A DNA stretch of 64,000 nucleotides from Pollenia angustigena (GCA_930367215.1 OV884056.1:90407285-90471284); one strand, 5' to 3'; positions 11,161 through 22,403 are shown, counted from the stretch's first letter. Numbers and translations: made by a program. The notes: generated by a model from the sequence alone, not told the origin.

Positions 11161-11985
11161 TCCTGCAGACTTTGCAGGTATTAACTTAGAAAATCCAATC
11201 CCAATGACTCAATTTAATGACAGTTTGTCACAATTAGTCATTAAATGGAGCATTATAAGTCCTTTCTTTGTGGCATTTTTTATTAAAGTGACTCCGACGA
11301 CACAATTTCACTTGATGAAAATTTGGCCAAGTTATGTTAAGGCTGACATCACAATGACGAAAAGAAGACACTTGTCAAAGTACTGATGTAAAAATAAATC
11401 AGCGTTATAACGGCTTTTCTACCAGTGTACCTTTAGATGCATACATTTTTATTTTTTTTAATTAAAAAATTATTGTTGAGTTTTAGTTTTTGCTTAAAAA
11501 AAATATTCCTCAGAAATTCAAAAATAAAAATTATTTTTTAAGTTTTATTTTTCACTTTGAAGAAAGTGTTTTTAAAGTTGAATAAAAAAAAAAAAAAATT
11601 AATTCAATTTAACAAATAAGAGTTTTTGTACGGAGTCTGGGGATAAATTCAAAAATTCAACCTAAATTCGGTAAATATAAATTTTTGTGCTGAAAATTCC
11701 TTTTTTTTAAGCGAAAAAAATAAAATTCAAAAAGTAACTGTTATTTTCTAAGCAACAAATTAAACTCAAAATCTTTTTTTATTTCCTAAAGATTAAATAA
11801 AAATCAAGAAATAACTCTTATTTCTGAGAAATAAATAAAACTCAGAAAAAAATACTTTCTATATTTACGAAAAATGAAATTTAAGATATAATGATTAAAG
11901 AAGTAATCGTTAGAATTAAACTTAGAACGGCTACGCTACGAAAATAAGAGAAAAACACAAAATGTACACTTAAAATGAGTATCAC
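11161..11985. other. A+T-rich, nothing firm
   Basis: From about 11450 to 11880 the sequence iterates CTCAGAAA/AAATAAA-type words (for example ATTCCTCAGAAATTC, CTCTTATTTCTGAG, ACTCAGAAAAAAAT). No coding content was recognised. Confidence 0.35.
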
Positions 11986-11989
11986 CCAT

Positions 11990-12095
11990 ATATTGGAAAA
12001 CATGGACTGGGACGACATGTGATTTTAACAGGACGGTGCCAAAAGCCACACAGCACACGTTAAAAAAAGTTGTCAAGTCCTTATAGAAAAACCCG
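11990..12095 (+). pseudogene. Mariner-like transposase fossil (DDE segment)
   Basis: Translating 12009-12095 on the plus strand gives DWDDM, then QDGAKSHTAHVKK. This is the block around the second catalytic aspartate of IS630/Tc1/mariner transposases, where QQDGA.. HTA is typical. Two stops lie where W and Q are expected (TGA and TAA), so it is dead. Only about 30 residues are identifiable; no N-terminal or C-terminal domain was seen nearby. It is close in type to the fossils at 13436-14030 and 33112-33492. Confidence 0.6.
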
Positions 12096-12099
12096 GTAC

Positions 12100-13435
12100 A
12101 AACACTTTTTAACATCTTTAATCTTCTTTAAACTTCGTCATACTCTCTCATTTCGTTATAGCTTCAAAGCTTTTACTATGGTTTGATTTTTAACTACGAG
12201 CTACGCTAAACAGTAGTCGGGATTGTAAGAAAAGATAAACTCACTGTTTGTTGTTGGTGTTTTGTTTAAGCTTTGATATTATTACGGGTAAGGCTTTTGA
12301 GTGTTTATAATTCCTGTTCGCTTAACAGTTTTATTTGAATAATATCTTTAGCTTTTCTAAAATCTTTGTATGAAGTTTCCTGATGATCTGGCCAGCAACA
12401 CACCAACAATACCAACTCAATCTTATTATTAGACCTATTTAATTTATTTTCAAAACCTGTATGATGGACGGTTAAATAACACGTTCTTTTATTTGGCCCT
12501 TCACTGTTTATCACACTTGCCAATTAAAGTAAGTCATACTCCAGACGTGCAATTTTTGTTGCTGCAATTTTTAAAAATTCTTCTTTGAAATTGCATTCAC
12601 ACACTCTTTTTATAATTTTAATAACTCCATTTTTTCTTTCATTCATTAACTGAGACACATGGGTCTGCAATCACAACTGTTTCAATTAGGGTCAAGCTTA
12701 TGAAATCATAGTTTTGTAATTTTATCTCTCTCTTCTATTTTTCTTTTCATATTTTATAATAAATACAAATGCACCTACAGCTTACTTCAAGTTGAAAAGT
12801 GTAAGAACAACAAAACAATACAGCATTGCAGAGTACATGAAACTGCGTATCCCTCTCCAATCTTCTCAACCCTCTCGCCAATAAACTCAAGAATTGCTTC
12901 AACAAAATTTGCAAGTCTGGACGAAGACTAAGCAAAATTCGTATCACGTCTTAAAAAGAAAAACAAAATCGTTAAAATATAATTATAATGACTGCAATAC
13001 CATTTTTATTTATTTGCTAAACATTAACGATTAGAAATAGCCGCCATAAAAAATCAACATCATTAAACAATTTGTTAACAAAGTCGTAATTATAGAGGGA
13101 ATCCGTATATTTTACTGTGTTCCACATAAAGACCAGGTACCAACGAACAATAAACCATAATCTTAACAATTTTCTTATTATTGAAGTGCTTAAATATGAC
13201 AGCAATTTGAAATTTTTCATTAAACATTTTTGTTGAGACGTCTTTTTGGACAACTTTTTGCTTTAATTTGACAAACTATATTAACAGTATTATTAAAAAT
13301 ACTTTTTATTGTTGGAATGTGGATTCTTTATATATAAAAAACATTATAAATCACTTGTCTTTGAATTGATATTATCTTGACTGTTTGTTAGTAAATATAT
13401 CTCTATCAAATTTAAATGACCGCCATTAGATTGGT
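12100..13435. other. Unassigned stretch
   Basis: Several 65-80 codon minus frames occur (12305-12523, 12747-12947, 13017-13253). None shows a domain, signal peptide or composition that supports a gene. Confidence 0.4.
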
Positions 13436-14030
13436 TGCAGCAGTCGTACCTTTCCAGGTAGCGTTCTATTATTTTTCGCATATTTCGGGCGGTATCTCGG
13501 CGATAACTTGACGAATATTGGTTTTTAAATGTTCCAACGTTAGGGAATTATTCGCGTAGACTTGGTCTTTGACGTAGTCCACAAAATAAGTCTAACAGCG
13601 TCAAATCGCATGATCTTGGTGGCCAATTGACGTCGCCAAAACATAATTTATATGCAATAAAGCTAAAATCGGTCGTATTGTGTAACTCGTGGCACCATCT
13701 TGTTGAAACCACATATCGTCCATTTTATTATATTCAATTGCAGGCCAAAAAAATAGTCGGTTATAATACGGACATGACGGCAACGGTTCTTCCGATATTT
13801 TCGGCAGTGCGCACATTGCGATGATGTACAAGCATGACCACATCTCTAACGCTTCCAGTCTCTTAAAATTTCTTTATACTATTGCAAATTCCTTACTCAG
13901 TAGGTCGACTATGAGGACCATACCTACCCCGTAATGCTCGAAAAGTGGTCACGTTTGAACCACCACATTTTTGTAGGAAGTTTTAGTTATTTTTACGCGT
14001 TCTTCGGATATTAAACGATCCATATTCATA
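13436..14030 (-). pseudogene. Mariner-like transposase pseudogene
   Basis: Read on the minus strand from about 14030, the frame opens with MNMDRLISEERVKI, then RALRGRYGPHSRPTE and ETGSVRDVV, then NVRTAENI. This is the order of the N-terminal helix-turn-helix region of mariner-type transposases. After a deletion of the middle part it resumes with MDDMWFQQDGATSYT (second catalytic Asp in QQDGA), then a WPPRSCDLT-like remnant and a C-terminal IAEIPPEMCEK-like remnant near 13450-13480, each in a different frame. At about 600 bp it is well short of the roughly 1 kb of an intact gene. In-frame stops and frameshifts make it non-functional. The enzyme would have bound element termini and catalysed cut-and-paste transposition. 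Termini of the parent element were not identified. A MITE starts 20 bp upstream (14050). Confidence 0.75.
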
Positions 14031-14049
14031 AATGGCAAACCTTCCACTA

Positions 14050-14459
14050 AGGCTCAGTTAGTCTTTACTTTCTGTTCTGTTACGAATCAGCTGATTTCTT
14101 TTTGTTATTAAAAAACCTATGAAATTGATTAGTTTTTATGTTCTGTTGCGGTTCAGTTTGTTAAAATCAAAAACTTGTTAAGTAATTGTAAATGACAGCA
14201 AAAAAAAAACAATAAAAAATACATATTTATATTGAAATAAACTGTTTTTTTTTTTTATTTTAAGAATTCATAAAATTTAATTTCTTCAAATTTATGTGCA
14301 TTAAAGTTATTAAAATAAAATAATGGACGGTGCAAAACTAATAAATTTGTCATAAATGGCTGATAAGTTGCTACAGAAAAAGTAACTATTACAATTTTGT
14401 AACAGAACGGCATGGAACAGAACAGCAATAGCAACAGAAAGTAAAGACTAACTGAGCCT
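14050..14459. mobile_element. Harbinger-like MITE, AGGCTCAGTTAG ends
   Basis: A 410-bp element with termini AGGCTCAGTTAGTCTTTACT and AGTAAAGACTAACTGAGCCT, continuing inward with TTTCTGTT/AACAGAAA. It is flanked by CTA and TTA, a near-match 3-bp duplication. The outermost AGGCTCAGTTAG is shared with 47777-48520 (38430-39157 has diverged variants), pointing to the same mobilising transposase. Non-coding. Confidence 0.65.
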
Positions 14460-14639
14460 TTACCATTCCTTAGGTTTCGAAACCACTCAATGGATAACCC
14501 TGTATTAATGTCTTAACTGGGGCCTAGTATTTTCAAGTTCTTTAGTCACAGCTATAGAGAGCTTGTTGTTTTTTGCGATTCAGCTCTTGTTACAATAAGA
14601 AATACTTATCGTATAAAAAAAGAAACATTTATTTCAATT

Positions 14640-14830
14640 AAAAAATTTGTAATATTAATTACAAAACTAATTAAATTTGCACTAGTAAAAAAATTAACAG
14701 TAAAAATTAGACGTTGAACTCACTTTTATTTTCACATTTATACAAATTGATTAAATATCTAATTAACTTGATTAATTTTTTAATTAAAACTGATTTTATT
14801 TTTGATTAAAGCTTTAATTGGTGAATTTTT
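14640..14830. repeat. A+T-rich repeat, kin of 605-795
   Basis: Shares ATTAATTAC/ATTAATTAA, AATTTGCACTAGTAAA-like, TTTTTAATTAAAACTGA and TTAATTGGTGAA words in the same order with 605-795. Ends are not clear. Confidence 0.5.
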
Positions 14831-16776
14831 TATGTATAGCAATAATTCTTCAACGTAGACATGTTAACCTCGAGCTGATATCTTCTTTCATATCTACGAA
14901 GTCTTGTTTAAAGTGTTTTGCATTCAGAGATAGAAAAATTTATCCATATAGTCACGTCAAACAAAACGATTTTTAACGAAAATGTTCAAACATTTTTTTG
15001 GTACATCCACCATATTATTGTCATAAGGAAACCACAATTACTGTTTAAGGCTAAATAGCACAGTTGTGAACATCCTGTTGTAATATCATTTGGTAAATAA
15101 GTGTAAACGTCAAAATTAAATGCCTAAAAAATTATGATGCTATCGTTATCCGCATTTTCTATTTAACCAAAACACAGAAGTCTAGAACATTTTGTTGTGT
15201 TGCCCTGTGTAATTATACCGTATACTACCATTGGTGGAACAAGGTATCATGGGTTTTGGCTGGTATTAAAAACGCCAAGACTTGTCCATGTTAGGCTTCA
15301 TAAAAACTATCAAATAATCACTTTGTGATGGTAGGTTCATATTGGACCAAAGCACTCATACATTAGCGTCACTACCACAAACCAAAAATAAATACTCCTT
15401 TCGGTATTAAACTTTTTGGGGTCATAGGTTCCACTCCCAAAATCATCGATCGTAGAAAAGCTTTCATTAAAGTGAAAACCTCTTAATAAATTTAATAATA
15501 TTTGGCCAAAATGTGGGCATTAATTTTCTTAAGTTGTCAATAAAACTCCACAGCATACAGAAGAACCAAAAATAAAATGTACTCCCAAAATAACTTTTAA
15601 TGTCACAAATCAGAATAAAAATAGGCAAAAGATATTTTCATGCGATTCGAAATATTTCAACAAATTCCTGGAGGCAAATTATGCCATTTTTGTTTTGATT
15701 ACAATTTCTCACACGAGAAAACAGGCAGTATTTTTTAATTTACGAATATTTATTTGTTTAAAAAGTTTATCAACAAGTTCATTGCACTTGAAAAAAAAAC
15801 ACAAAGTTGTGTAATTAAAAAGTTAATAATACTTGAATTTATATTTGTTTAAAATATATTTGTATCAAAACAGTAATTGCAATTTAGCAAACAAGTTAAT
15901 TTTATTAAGAAATTTATTGTCTAAATTAAAATAACCAATATAAAAAAAATAGTGATAACAATAATAAATTGTCGTCATCGTTATCTTAAGTGCAAATTTT
16001 AACCCTAATCCAGGCAACATGTGCCTCTTAGACACATTCGTAATTTCAAAATCCATTTTAAAATTTCTTTTTAAATAAAAGTTATACTTCTTGTTGCTCT
16101 TTAAATTCATACTTTCTTGTGTTTTATATAAAATTTAAACATTTTTAAGCGAACGCCATTTCTTTTTCCCTCTCCCCTAAAAACTCAAGACTTGACGAGT
16201 CAAACTGGACGTGTGCGAACCGGCACTTAATGTAAAGGGAAAAAATGTTTCTCATTCATATATTCACAGAAGAAATTAAAACTTTTCCCCACTGTTGTAT
16301 TTTTTGTACAAAGGAACACAAAAATGTAGAACATGTAACATCCCATTAAAAAAATGAGCCTCAAACGGAGCCGGTTTGTAATGGAGAAAGGAAAAAGTTT
16401 TGCTTACGGAAAGGATGCATTTAATATGGCCAGTTTCCATTTAAAAGAAAATGCATTTCGAACATTAAAAGTGCTTTATTCAAAGCATTTAAGAAGTGGA
16501 AAGTGTAACGATAAACTAATTTTTTGTTGTTTTAGTTATTTTTTAATATTCTCTCTTACAAACTTGGCGCCATATGCTCCAGTGGGAGTTAGAGGAATAT
16601 ATATATACCCAATAAAAAATTTTATCATTTTGCGAAGCACTAACGGTACATTTAAAAAAATAAGCGCACAATTATGCGTCACGTAAAAAGACATACAGAA
16701 ATGCAGTAAAGTAAGTGAAAGAACTCTCAACAACTTTTATAAAAAAAAATAACATTTCAAGTGCTGCGGCATTCCC
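14831..16776. other. Unassigned A+T-rich stretch
   Basis: The 110-codon plus frame at 16354-16686 is the longest here; it has no recognised domain, and its Phe/Ile/Tyr-rich C-terminal half fits a chance frame. Nothing else was recognised. Confidence 0.4.
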
Positions 16777-16995
16777 TTACTACGAAGCAGGTTTGTAAGG
16801 GAGAATAATAAAAAATAACTGTATCAAAACATTCAGTGTGTAAATATGATCGTAACATCCAACAATGTTAATGTGCGCTGAATAATGCGCTTTATGTGCC
16901 AAAAATGTATTGCTTCAAAGTGGGAACTCGCCATATAAAATTCATGTCTTCCGGAAGCTCCATTTTTTATTGGGTATAAACTTGCTTCGTAGTAA
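16777..16995. mobile_element. Candidate MITE
   Basis: TTACTACGAAGCAGGTTT at the left pairs with AAACTTGCTTCGTAGTAA at the right, about 219 bp apart. A second inverted pair (TACCCAATAAAAAA near 16606, TTTTTTATTGGGTAT near 16963) spans wider, so a larger or nested structure is possible. Confidence 0.5.
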
Positions 16996-17039
16996 AGGCC
17001 CTTTGAATGTAAATTTTTACAGTGGAAAGGGTATTATGC

Positions 17040-17330
17040 CTTAGTGCCGATATTTATTAGTCATGTTGGTCCTAGACCCACTTCTAAGCATACTGATCGA
17101 CTCAGAGTCACTTTCTGTGTCGAATTAACGATGCCTGTCCGGCTGGTTGGCTATCGATGTTAACCTTGAGCGCAAAGTACAGGTCGAAATTTTGGAAATA
17201 ATTTAATAACATTTGGAACATACTTAAGTAGCGTCTAATTGGCACAAGGACCAAACCTATTGAATATAGGGCGAATCGGTCCATGATTTTACATATCCCC
17301 CATACAAGGTACTTTCCTGAATAGGGTCTT
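17040..17330 (-). repeat. Dispersed fly repeat, copy 1
   Basis: The reverse complement matches 28865-29135: CCTTGTGCCAAT, CGACCTGTACTTTGCGC, a CCAGCC run, GGCATCGTTA, a CGACxCAGAAAGTGA half-palindrome, GTGGGTCTAGGACCAA and GCATAATACCCT in the same order. It looks like the conserved tail of an abundant element; I cannot name the family. Confidence 0.65.
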
Positions 17331-18644
17331 TCTGTCCATCTTATGTAGTTGGTATTTTATTGATTATGTTGGTATTTAAGTTTAATTTGGTCCAAACATA
17401 ATTTCATTGCATAAATGCACTCTTACTTTTTAAAATGTGCAATTAGTACTTCGCAAAATACGAAAATTTTTATTGGGATATACGTATGCAACATATATCA
17501 CAGAAAATAAATCGCCATTAATCTCATAACATAATTTTGTTCTAGCGAGTCCATGACTGCTCATGGGACACAAATATGATACACTCTCAAAAATTCGTTT
17601 GTAAATACTGTGGTGTGGGTATTATATGGTCAGGCTTCACCGACTTTACTCCCTTTTTTGGTACTATATGCACATGGATATGTTAGAAAGCAAAGCAATT
17701 TAACAAAAATCTTGCGAAATAAGCAAAAACATTTTTTGATCTCAAGCAAAAGGCTAAAAAAAAACTTGCACATTTTATTACAGGTTTCTATTAGATGGGT
17801 GGGAATTATAATCAGAATTGCTTAAGTATTTCAATTCATAAAATCCTAATAAAGAAAAAATATTATTATAAACATTTTTTCTAAAAGTGACTCATTTGAG
17901 TACATCCGATTTAGCCACAATTTTATCTCATCTCTATTTTAACTTAACAAATAGTTTTACACTTGAATGATTATGCTGTGGTTTCTTCTTAACCTTAAAA
18001 TTCCACTGTAAATGAGATAAAATTCCACTTAAAATGTTGTCGGAAAAACCATAGAAATTCTCATAAACGCCAGTTACAGAGGCAACATTTTAAGTTTTCA
18101 AGATTATATACCAATCAACTGCTTCAGTAATTTTTTAAATAAATTTAATTCTTAAAACAGAAATCAACCGAAGCATGTGATACACATAAAATAATTTAAA
18201 ATAACGGGTAGTAAGAAATAAAATGTACTCATGAGGATCATAAACGGTAGGGAAACTGATTATGATCGTTATCATTATTATCTCTTAGTCAAATTTAAAT
18301 TTAGCTTAAGGCACATTTACTTTTAAAAATGTTTTTTATCATAACAAAAGATGTTGGTTTAATTTTAACATAAAAGAGTTATTTAATTGTTTTAAAAGAT
18401 ACAATTTTATTTTGTATTTTGTAGTAAAACAAAAATTTCATTATATTTTTCTAGACACCCTTCAGCACAGGTGGAAGAGATATTATAAGTTTGTCATTCT
18501 GCTTGTCATTATTATAAAAATTTGATATTTATGTTTAAAAGAGTTTATTAGGGCTGAACGCACACCAACAAAAGACAAAATGTTTTTGTCTTAAAGACGA
18601 AGACACTTGTTTGATGCCAACCTACACCAAAAAAAGTCTTATGG
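17331..18644. other. Unassigned stretch
   Basis: A short inverted pair TTTTATCTCAT (17920) / ATGAGATAAAAT (18012) and the palindromic AAGACAAAATGTTTTTGTCTT-like word near 18575 are the only structures noticed. Confidence 0.35.
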
Positions 18645-19021
18645 ACCCTGCAAATAATATTGGACCACCTGATCCATTTTGATAAAATGGACTACTCCAT
18701 GGACTGGTCCGATATAATGCCAGCATGGATCATGTCATTGTTAAAAAGTGTTTGTAGTGAGACGCCATGTCTTCGTTTTTTAACGACGTGCTTTCGTTTT
18801 TAAACGACTTCAGAACTAATCCTCTTCAGTATACCATGGAGCAGTTTTAAAACTACGCCTTTGTGGTCCAAAGGTGGGTTATATGGTCCTCTGCTAGGAC
18901 ATCGTAATGTTAAATAGACCAGGTTTTTCCCATACGTTTGGGTTACTTTTGGACTAGTCCTAGTCCCTTGTGGGCTACATTTTATACGCGTGTTTGGACT
19001 GGTCCTATTATTTGCAGGGGA
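18645..19021. mobile_element. CCCTGCAAATAAT-TIR element, copy A
   Basis: Termini CCCTGCAAATAATATTGGAC and GGTCCTATTATTTGCAGGG. The interior contains ATGGTCC/TGGACTA words and matches copy B (57797-58153) in inverted orientation across most of its length, including ACGTGCTTTCGTTTTTAAAC and CATCGTAATGTTAAATA. Non-coding; the 89-codon frame starting at 18938 is chance. No clean target duplication here, unlike copies B and C. Confidence 0.7.
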
Positions 19022-19823
19022 GTTTTTGTCTTAAAAGACAACCGCATTACTGACTGCAATGCGACAATGTTTTTTGTTTTTTATCGTTTTATATTTTTTT
19101 TTTTTTTACTTGTCTTGATTGGTGTGGGCTACATCGTAAGAAAGCATGCAATTATGTGCAACGAGGTTCGTTTCAGTCTGTTTTGTCTTACTCTGTGTGG
19201 GTATTAGAGGTCTGCAAGAATAAATAAAAACCAATTGCAACACACTCATTTGTTTTTTAACTACAATGTGTCAAGCACCCAATAATAAAGAAACAAATGA
19301 AAGAGTAACCAAAGACAAAACGAATAAAAACTCATTCAATTCAGTCAATTCAAGTCAAATGAGTGAAATATTCATATATAATTTGAATGTAAAATTTCTG
19401 TACCTACACATTACGTATGTATGTGTAAGCTTAACTCTTACAAATAAAAGAAGCCACAAGCTTACACACATATTATGTCAATGTATTCAAATAAATGTAT
19501 GGACATTCAATAATTCAAAAATTATTCGAATATTTTTTGTAAACTTGCTCGCTCTAACGGGTCATTCCACTGTTTTGTTATTTATGAATGACTCTCAAAT
19601 TCATTTACAGTAAACAAGTATTTTATTCAATTTATTCTCTCTTATTTTTGTATATGGTTTACTCTTTTCTTACATTTTTGAATGTTTAATATTTGAGTAA
19701 ATGTTGTGCACTTTGAATAAAGGCAAACAAGTGAATTATTCAAAGCAGACCTCTAGTGGGTATGTTGTATCGAACCACATGTATTTACTGCAACCAATGT
19801 TTTGTCGCAGGAAAACAAGAAAA
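19022..19823. other. Unassigned stretch
   Basis: The 115-codon plus frame 19266-19613 has many short Asn/Thr/Ser stretches and no recognised domain. No support for a gene. Confidence 0.35.
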
Positions 19824-19953
19824 CAGTTTCAGACTCGGCAAAGTCTGCATTCTTTTCTTTTTCCCTTAACCCGACCTTACCGCTGACATCCACAAACCAA
19901 GAGTTGCGCAAGAAACTTGCGCAAGTAACTTGTCGAGTCTTAAAGGGGTCTTA
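19824..19953. mobile_element. Fragment related to the 4468 MITE
   Basis: The right end GAGTCTTAAAGGGGTC is followed by TTA. Upstream CCGACCTTACCGCTGAC and AAGTAACTTG match the 4468-4580 element in inverted or direct form. The left terminus is missing or diverged. Confidence 0.5.
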
Positions 19954-20019
19954 CAGTTGTTTTAAACCATGCGCATCAATGCATCCACAGCACAACATTT
20001 CCATGTCCAACACCAACCG

Positions 20020-20270
20020 AGAGAACATGTAACATATTTCGTGTATCTGGGTTGCACGATTACCACAACAGGTGATTCATCTTAAGACAAAGAGTGTGGC
20101 ATTCCTCCCAACTGTCGACTTACACAAAGCTTGGAATCTTCAACTCCAACGTTAAGTCTATACTGCTCTATGGTAGTGAATCTTGGAATTCTGGACCAAA
20201 TGACACCAAAAGTATTTAATTCTTTGTCAACATAAAATTTTTACCCGAAAGAATAAGAGACGTTGATCTC
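20020..20270 (+). pseudogene. RTE-like retrotransposon fossil (RT tail)
   Basis: One frame reads YFVYLGCTITTTGDS from 20035 and a shifted frame reads KLGIFNSNVKSILLYGSESW up to about 20195. This pair, a YLG block followed downstream by the IFNSNVKS-LLYGSE block, is typical of the C-terminal side of the reverse transcriptase of RTE-like non-LTR elements. A stop and at least one frameshift separate the two blocks. The sequence between them is shortened. It lies directly upstream of the truncated Penelope-like element. Confidence 0.6.
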
Positions 20271-20441
20271 AGGCAAACCACGCATCGTGTGGGGCTTGCT
20301 AGATCCCCCATCGGGATTCTACCATTCGCAACTTATGGAGCCTCGCAATATTGTAACAATTTAGAGGGTACTGGGGATAGAAAATATCCAGGGGTAACCA
20401 AAATCTGTTCTAGAGAATGGCAGCTGGTTCTTTAGTATCAC

Positions 20442-21437
20442 ATGCCGGCAGAGGTGGCAAAATTAAATATTAAACCCAAAATAATGATAAAATATGTTGA
20501 TGATATATTTTGCATTATTAATGAATGTGGGGTAGATAACTTGTTAGACACATTTAATGGGTTTAATAGTAATATTAAATTCACTTTGGAAATGGAAAGT
20601 AACTCAAAATTACCGTTTTTGGATACTTTAGTAATAAGAAAGGGAAATATTTTGTTAATAGATTGGTATCAAAAACCAACAGCATCAGGCAGAATTATTA
20701 ATTATTATTCAGGACACAGTAAAAGAATTATTATAAATACTGCTAGAAATTTGATTAATAGGGTACTAACAATTAGTGACAAGGTTTATCACAGGAAAAA
20801 CATAATTAAAATTAGAAATATATTAAGGGAAAACAATTTTCCAAATAGTTTAAGTTATGGATTAATAAATCAATATAATGATAGGAGTAATGGGAATACA
20901 AGAATTAGCAGTACAATAGAACCAATGATATATAAATCATTATCATACATATCCAATGTTTCGGAAGGAATAAAAGAATCGGGAATCTTTGACACTGACA
21001 AATATAAGGTAGCATACAAAGCTTATAACACATTGAACAGTTTATTTAGCAAGACAAAAGATAGAACTAGTAAATGGGATATGTCAAACATTGTTTACAA
21101 AATTCCTTGCAAGGGAAATGATAATGAAAGTTGCAACCAAGTTTACATAGGTACAACGAAGAACAAATTAAGGACTAGAATTGCGGGACATAGATCCGAT
21201 CAAACATATACGGACATTAATTCTAAGAAGACAGCATTATGTCATCATTGTTATCAATCTAATCACTATCCAAATTTTGAAGAAGTATCGGTTTTAAACA
21301 CTGAAACTAACTACAAACGCAGATACATATTGGAAATGTTACACATAATTAATACACCAACGGCACAGAGAATAAATTTTAAAGCAGACACAGAACATAT
21401 AGCGAATATTTATAGGAATTTAGTTATTAAGGGATAG
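20442..21437 (+). CDS. Penelope-like element: RT C-terminus and GIY-YIG endonuclease
   Basis: This 331-residue frame is uninterrupted. It opens close to the truncation point: residues 18-22 are YVDDI, the catalytic C motif of Penelope-type reverse transcriptase, so the finger and early palm motifs are missing. LPFLDT (about 58-63) and the QKPTASGR..YSGHS block (about 76-91) are characteristic of this family. A GIY-YIG endonuclease follows: NIVYKIPC and QVYIGTTKNKLRTRI.GH (about 217-251), with a Cys pair between them, an HH..NH segment, and a late Glu in YILEMLHI (about 295-302). The protein would copy element RNA at a nicked target site. As a 5'-truncated copy it is probably not mobile. The Met used as start is inside the old coding region and is not a natural initiation site. 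Confidence 0.9.
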   Translation: MPAEVAKLNIKPKIMIKYVDDIFCIINECGVDNLLDTFNGFNSNIKFTLEMESNSKLPFLDTLVIRKGNILLIDWYQKPTASGRIINYYSGHSKRIIINTARNLINRVLTISDKVYHRKNIIKIRNILRENNFPNSLSYGLINQYNDRSNGNTRISSTIEPMIYKSLSYISNVSEGIKESGIFDTDKYKVAYKAYNTLNSLFSKTKDRTSKWDMSNIVYKIPCKGNDNESCNQVYIGTTKNKLRTRIAGHRSDQTYTDINSKKTALCHHCYQSNHYPNFEEVSVLNTETNYKRRYILEMLHIINTPTAQRINFKADTEHIANIYRNLVIKG

Positions 21438-21924
21438 AAGATTAGATATAATAATATTAATATAGGTACCTATCGCAGCCTTGGAACAAGAGGGTTCAAT
21501 TTGTTACATGAAAACTAGGACCTTCTAGGTCACGACATTCATATTATTTTGTAAGAATGAAAATAAGTTTAATTATGTATGTAAGATAAGATAAAAATAA
21601 GTTTAGTTTTTTAAAAAAAATTTTTATTTTATAGGAATTTTCATTAGCCAAAACATTTTTTTATTATTGTAAATATGGTTTTCGAATTAGGTTTATAGAT
21701 AGAAAATTTTTTCAGTTTATATGAATTGTTATACTTAAGTTAAATTTTTAATTTTTTGTTATAATGGTTTTTGAAAAATTTTTTATGACAAATAGGTTTT
21801 TTGAATTTAATTTTTTGTTTTTGTTATTATTCAAATTTGTTAATTTCCTGACGATGCTAGCCAAAGGTTAGCGAAATATTGAAGAAAATAAATATAATTT
21901 TTTTATAAAAAAAAGACCTCAAGC
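21438..21924 (+). mobile_element. Penelope-like element 3' region
   Basis: A+T-rich non-coding tail after the stop codon, with a hammerhead-like core near its end (21848-21895). The element probably ends near 21896-21910, where the sequence becomes T and A runs. Exact end not determinable from a single copy. Confidence 0.6.
21848..21895 (+). ncRNA. Hammerhead ribozyme-like core
   Basis: CTGACGA (21848-21854) fits the conserved CUGANGA box. After one extra T, GCTAGCC pairs with GGTTAGC over an AAA loop (7 pairs, one G-U) to form stem II. GAAA (21873-21876) follows directly. Then ATATT can pair with AATAT before a possible A cleavage residue. Stem I pairing is not visible. Penelope-like elements are known to carry hammerhead motifs in their terminal repeats. 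The extra T and missing stem I make this a candidate, possibly a truncated or decayed motif. Confidence 0.5.
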
Positions 21925-22079
21925 TTAAATAATTAAAAGTAATAATAAATAAAAAATTTTGAAATTAATAAAAAAAATCATTTGTTTAAAATGAAATGTA
22001 AATTATCCGTTTTTCAAATGAATTTTAATTTGTTTAAAATGAATTTTCGTTTGAATTTAACTACATAATATTTTGAGTG
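21925..22079 (+). repeat. Solo end of the long-TIR element family
   Basis: Ends ACTACATAATATTTTGAGTG and is followed by TA, identical in its last 20 bases to the right terminus at 28619. Upstream words AATCATTTGTTTAAAATG and AAATTATCCGTTTTT match the same terminal repeat. No matching opposite end was found upstream, so this is a fragment, apparently cut by the Penelope-like insertion. Confidence 0.7.
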
Positions 22080-22106
22080 TATATATATATATATATGTAT
22101 ATATAA
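22080..22106. repeat. TA-rich microsatellite
   Basis: A run of alternating T and A with single G interruptions immediately beyond the solo terminus. Confidence 0.8.
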
Positions 22107-22395
22107 GTATATTTTATACCATGCCCACCTCTCCAATTCCGCCCACATTTTGTCGGATATTGTGTATTGCTTACCAAGATGCTTGTACCTACTTTGGCGT
22201 TGCCGCTCTATGGATATTAAAAAAACGATAACAAGGGATTTATGGGTAATAGAAGCGGCAGTCGTGGTTTTTTTCTCATTTTAAAAGCCAAGTCCCAAAA
22301 CTTGTAATGGTCTTGGAAAAACCCATTTCAACAGACAGACTGACACCGTTAAATTTACTTCGCTCCTCATAAGGACCCAGAATATTTCTGCTTCG
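22107..22395 (+). repeat. Dispersed fly repeat, other type
   Basis: Contains CCATGCCCACC, CAACAGACAGACTGACACCG and CATAAGGACCCAGAATAT, the style of tail seen in several dispersed repeats here (for example 820-900). It is interrupted by the hAT element at 22404 and resumes at 23205. Confidence 0.45.
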
Positions 22396-22403
22396 GTGAA
22401 GAG

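Noticed and set aside
16354..16686. 110-codon open frame as a possible gene
   Set aside because: No domain, signal peptide or family resemblance; the second half is Phe/Ile/Tyr-rich as expected of A+T-rich chance frames; overlaps an opposite frame of similar quality.
19266..19613. 115-codon open frame
   Set aside because: Composition follows the local A+T-rich sequence and no motif is recognisable.
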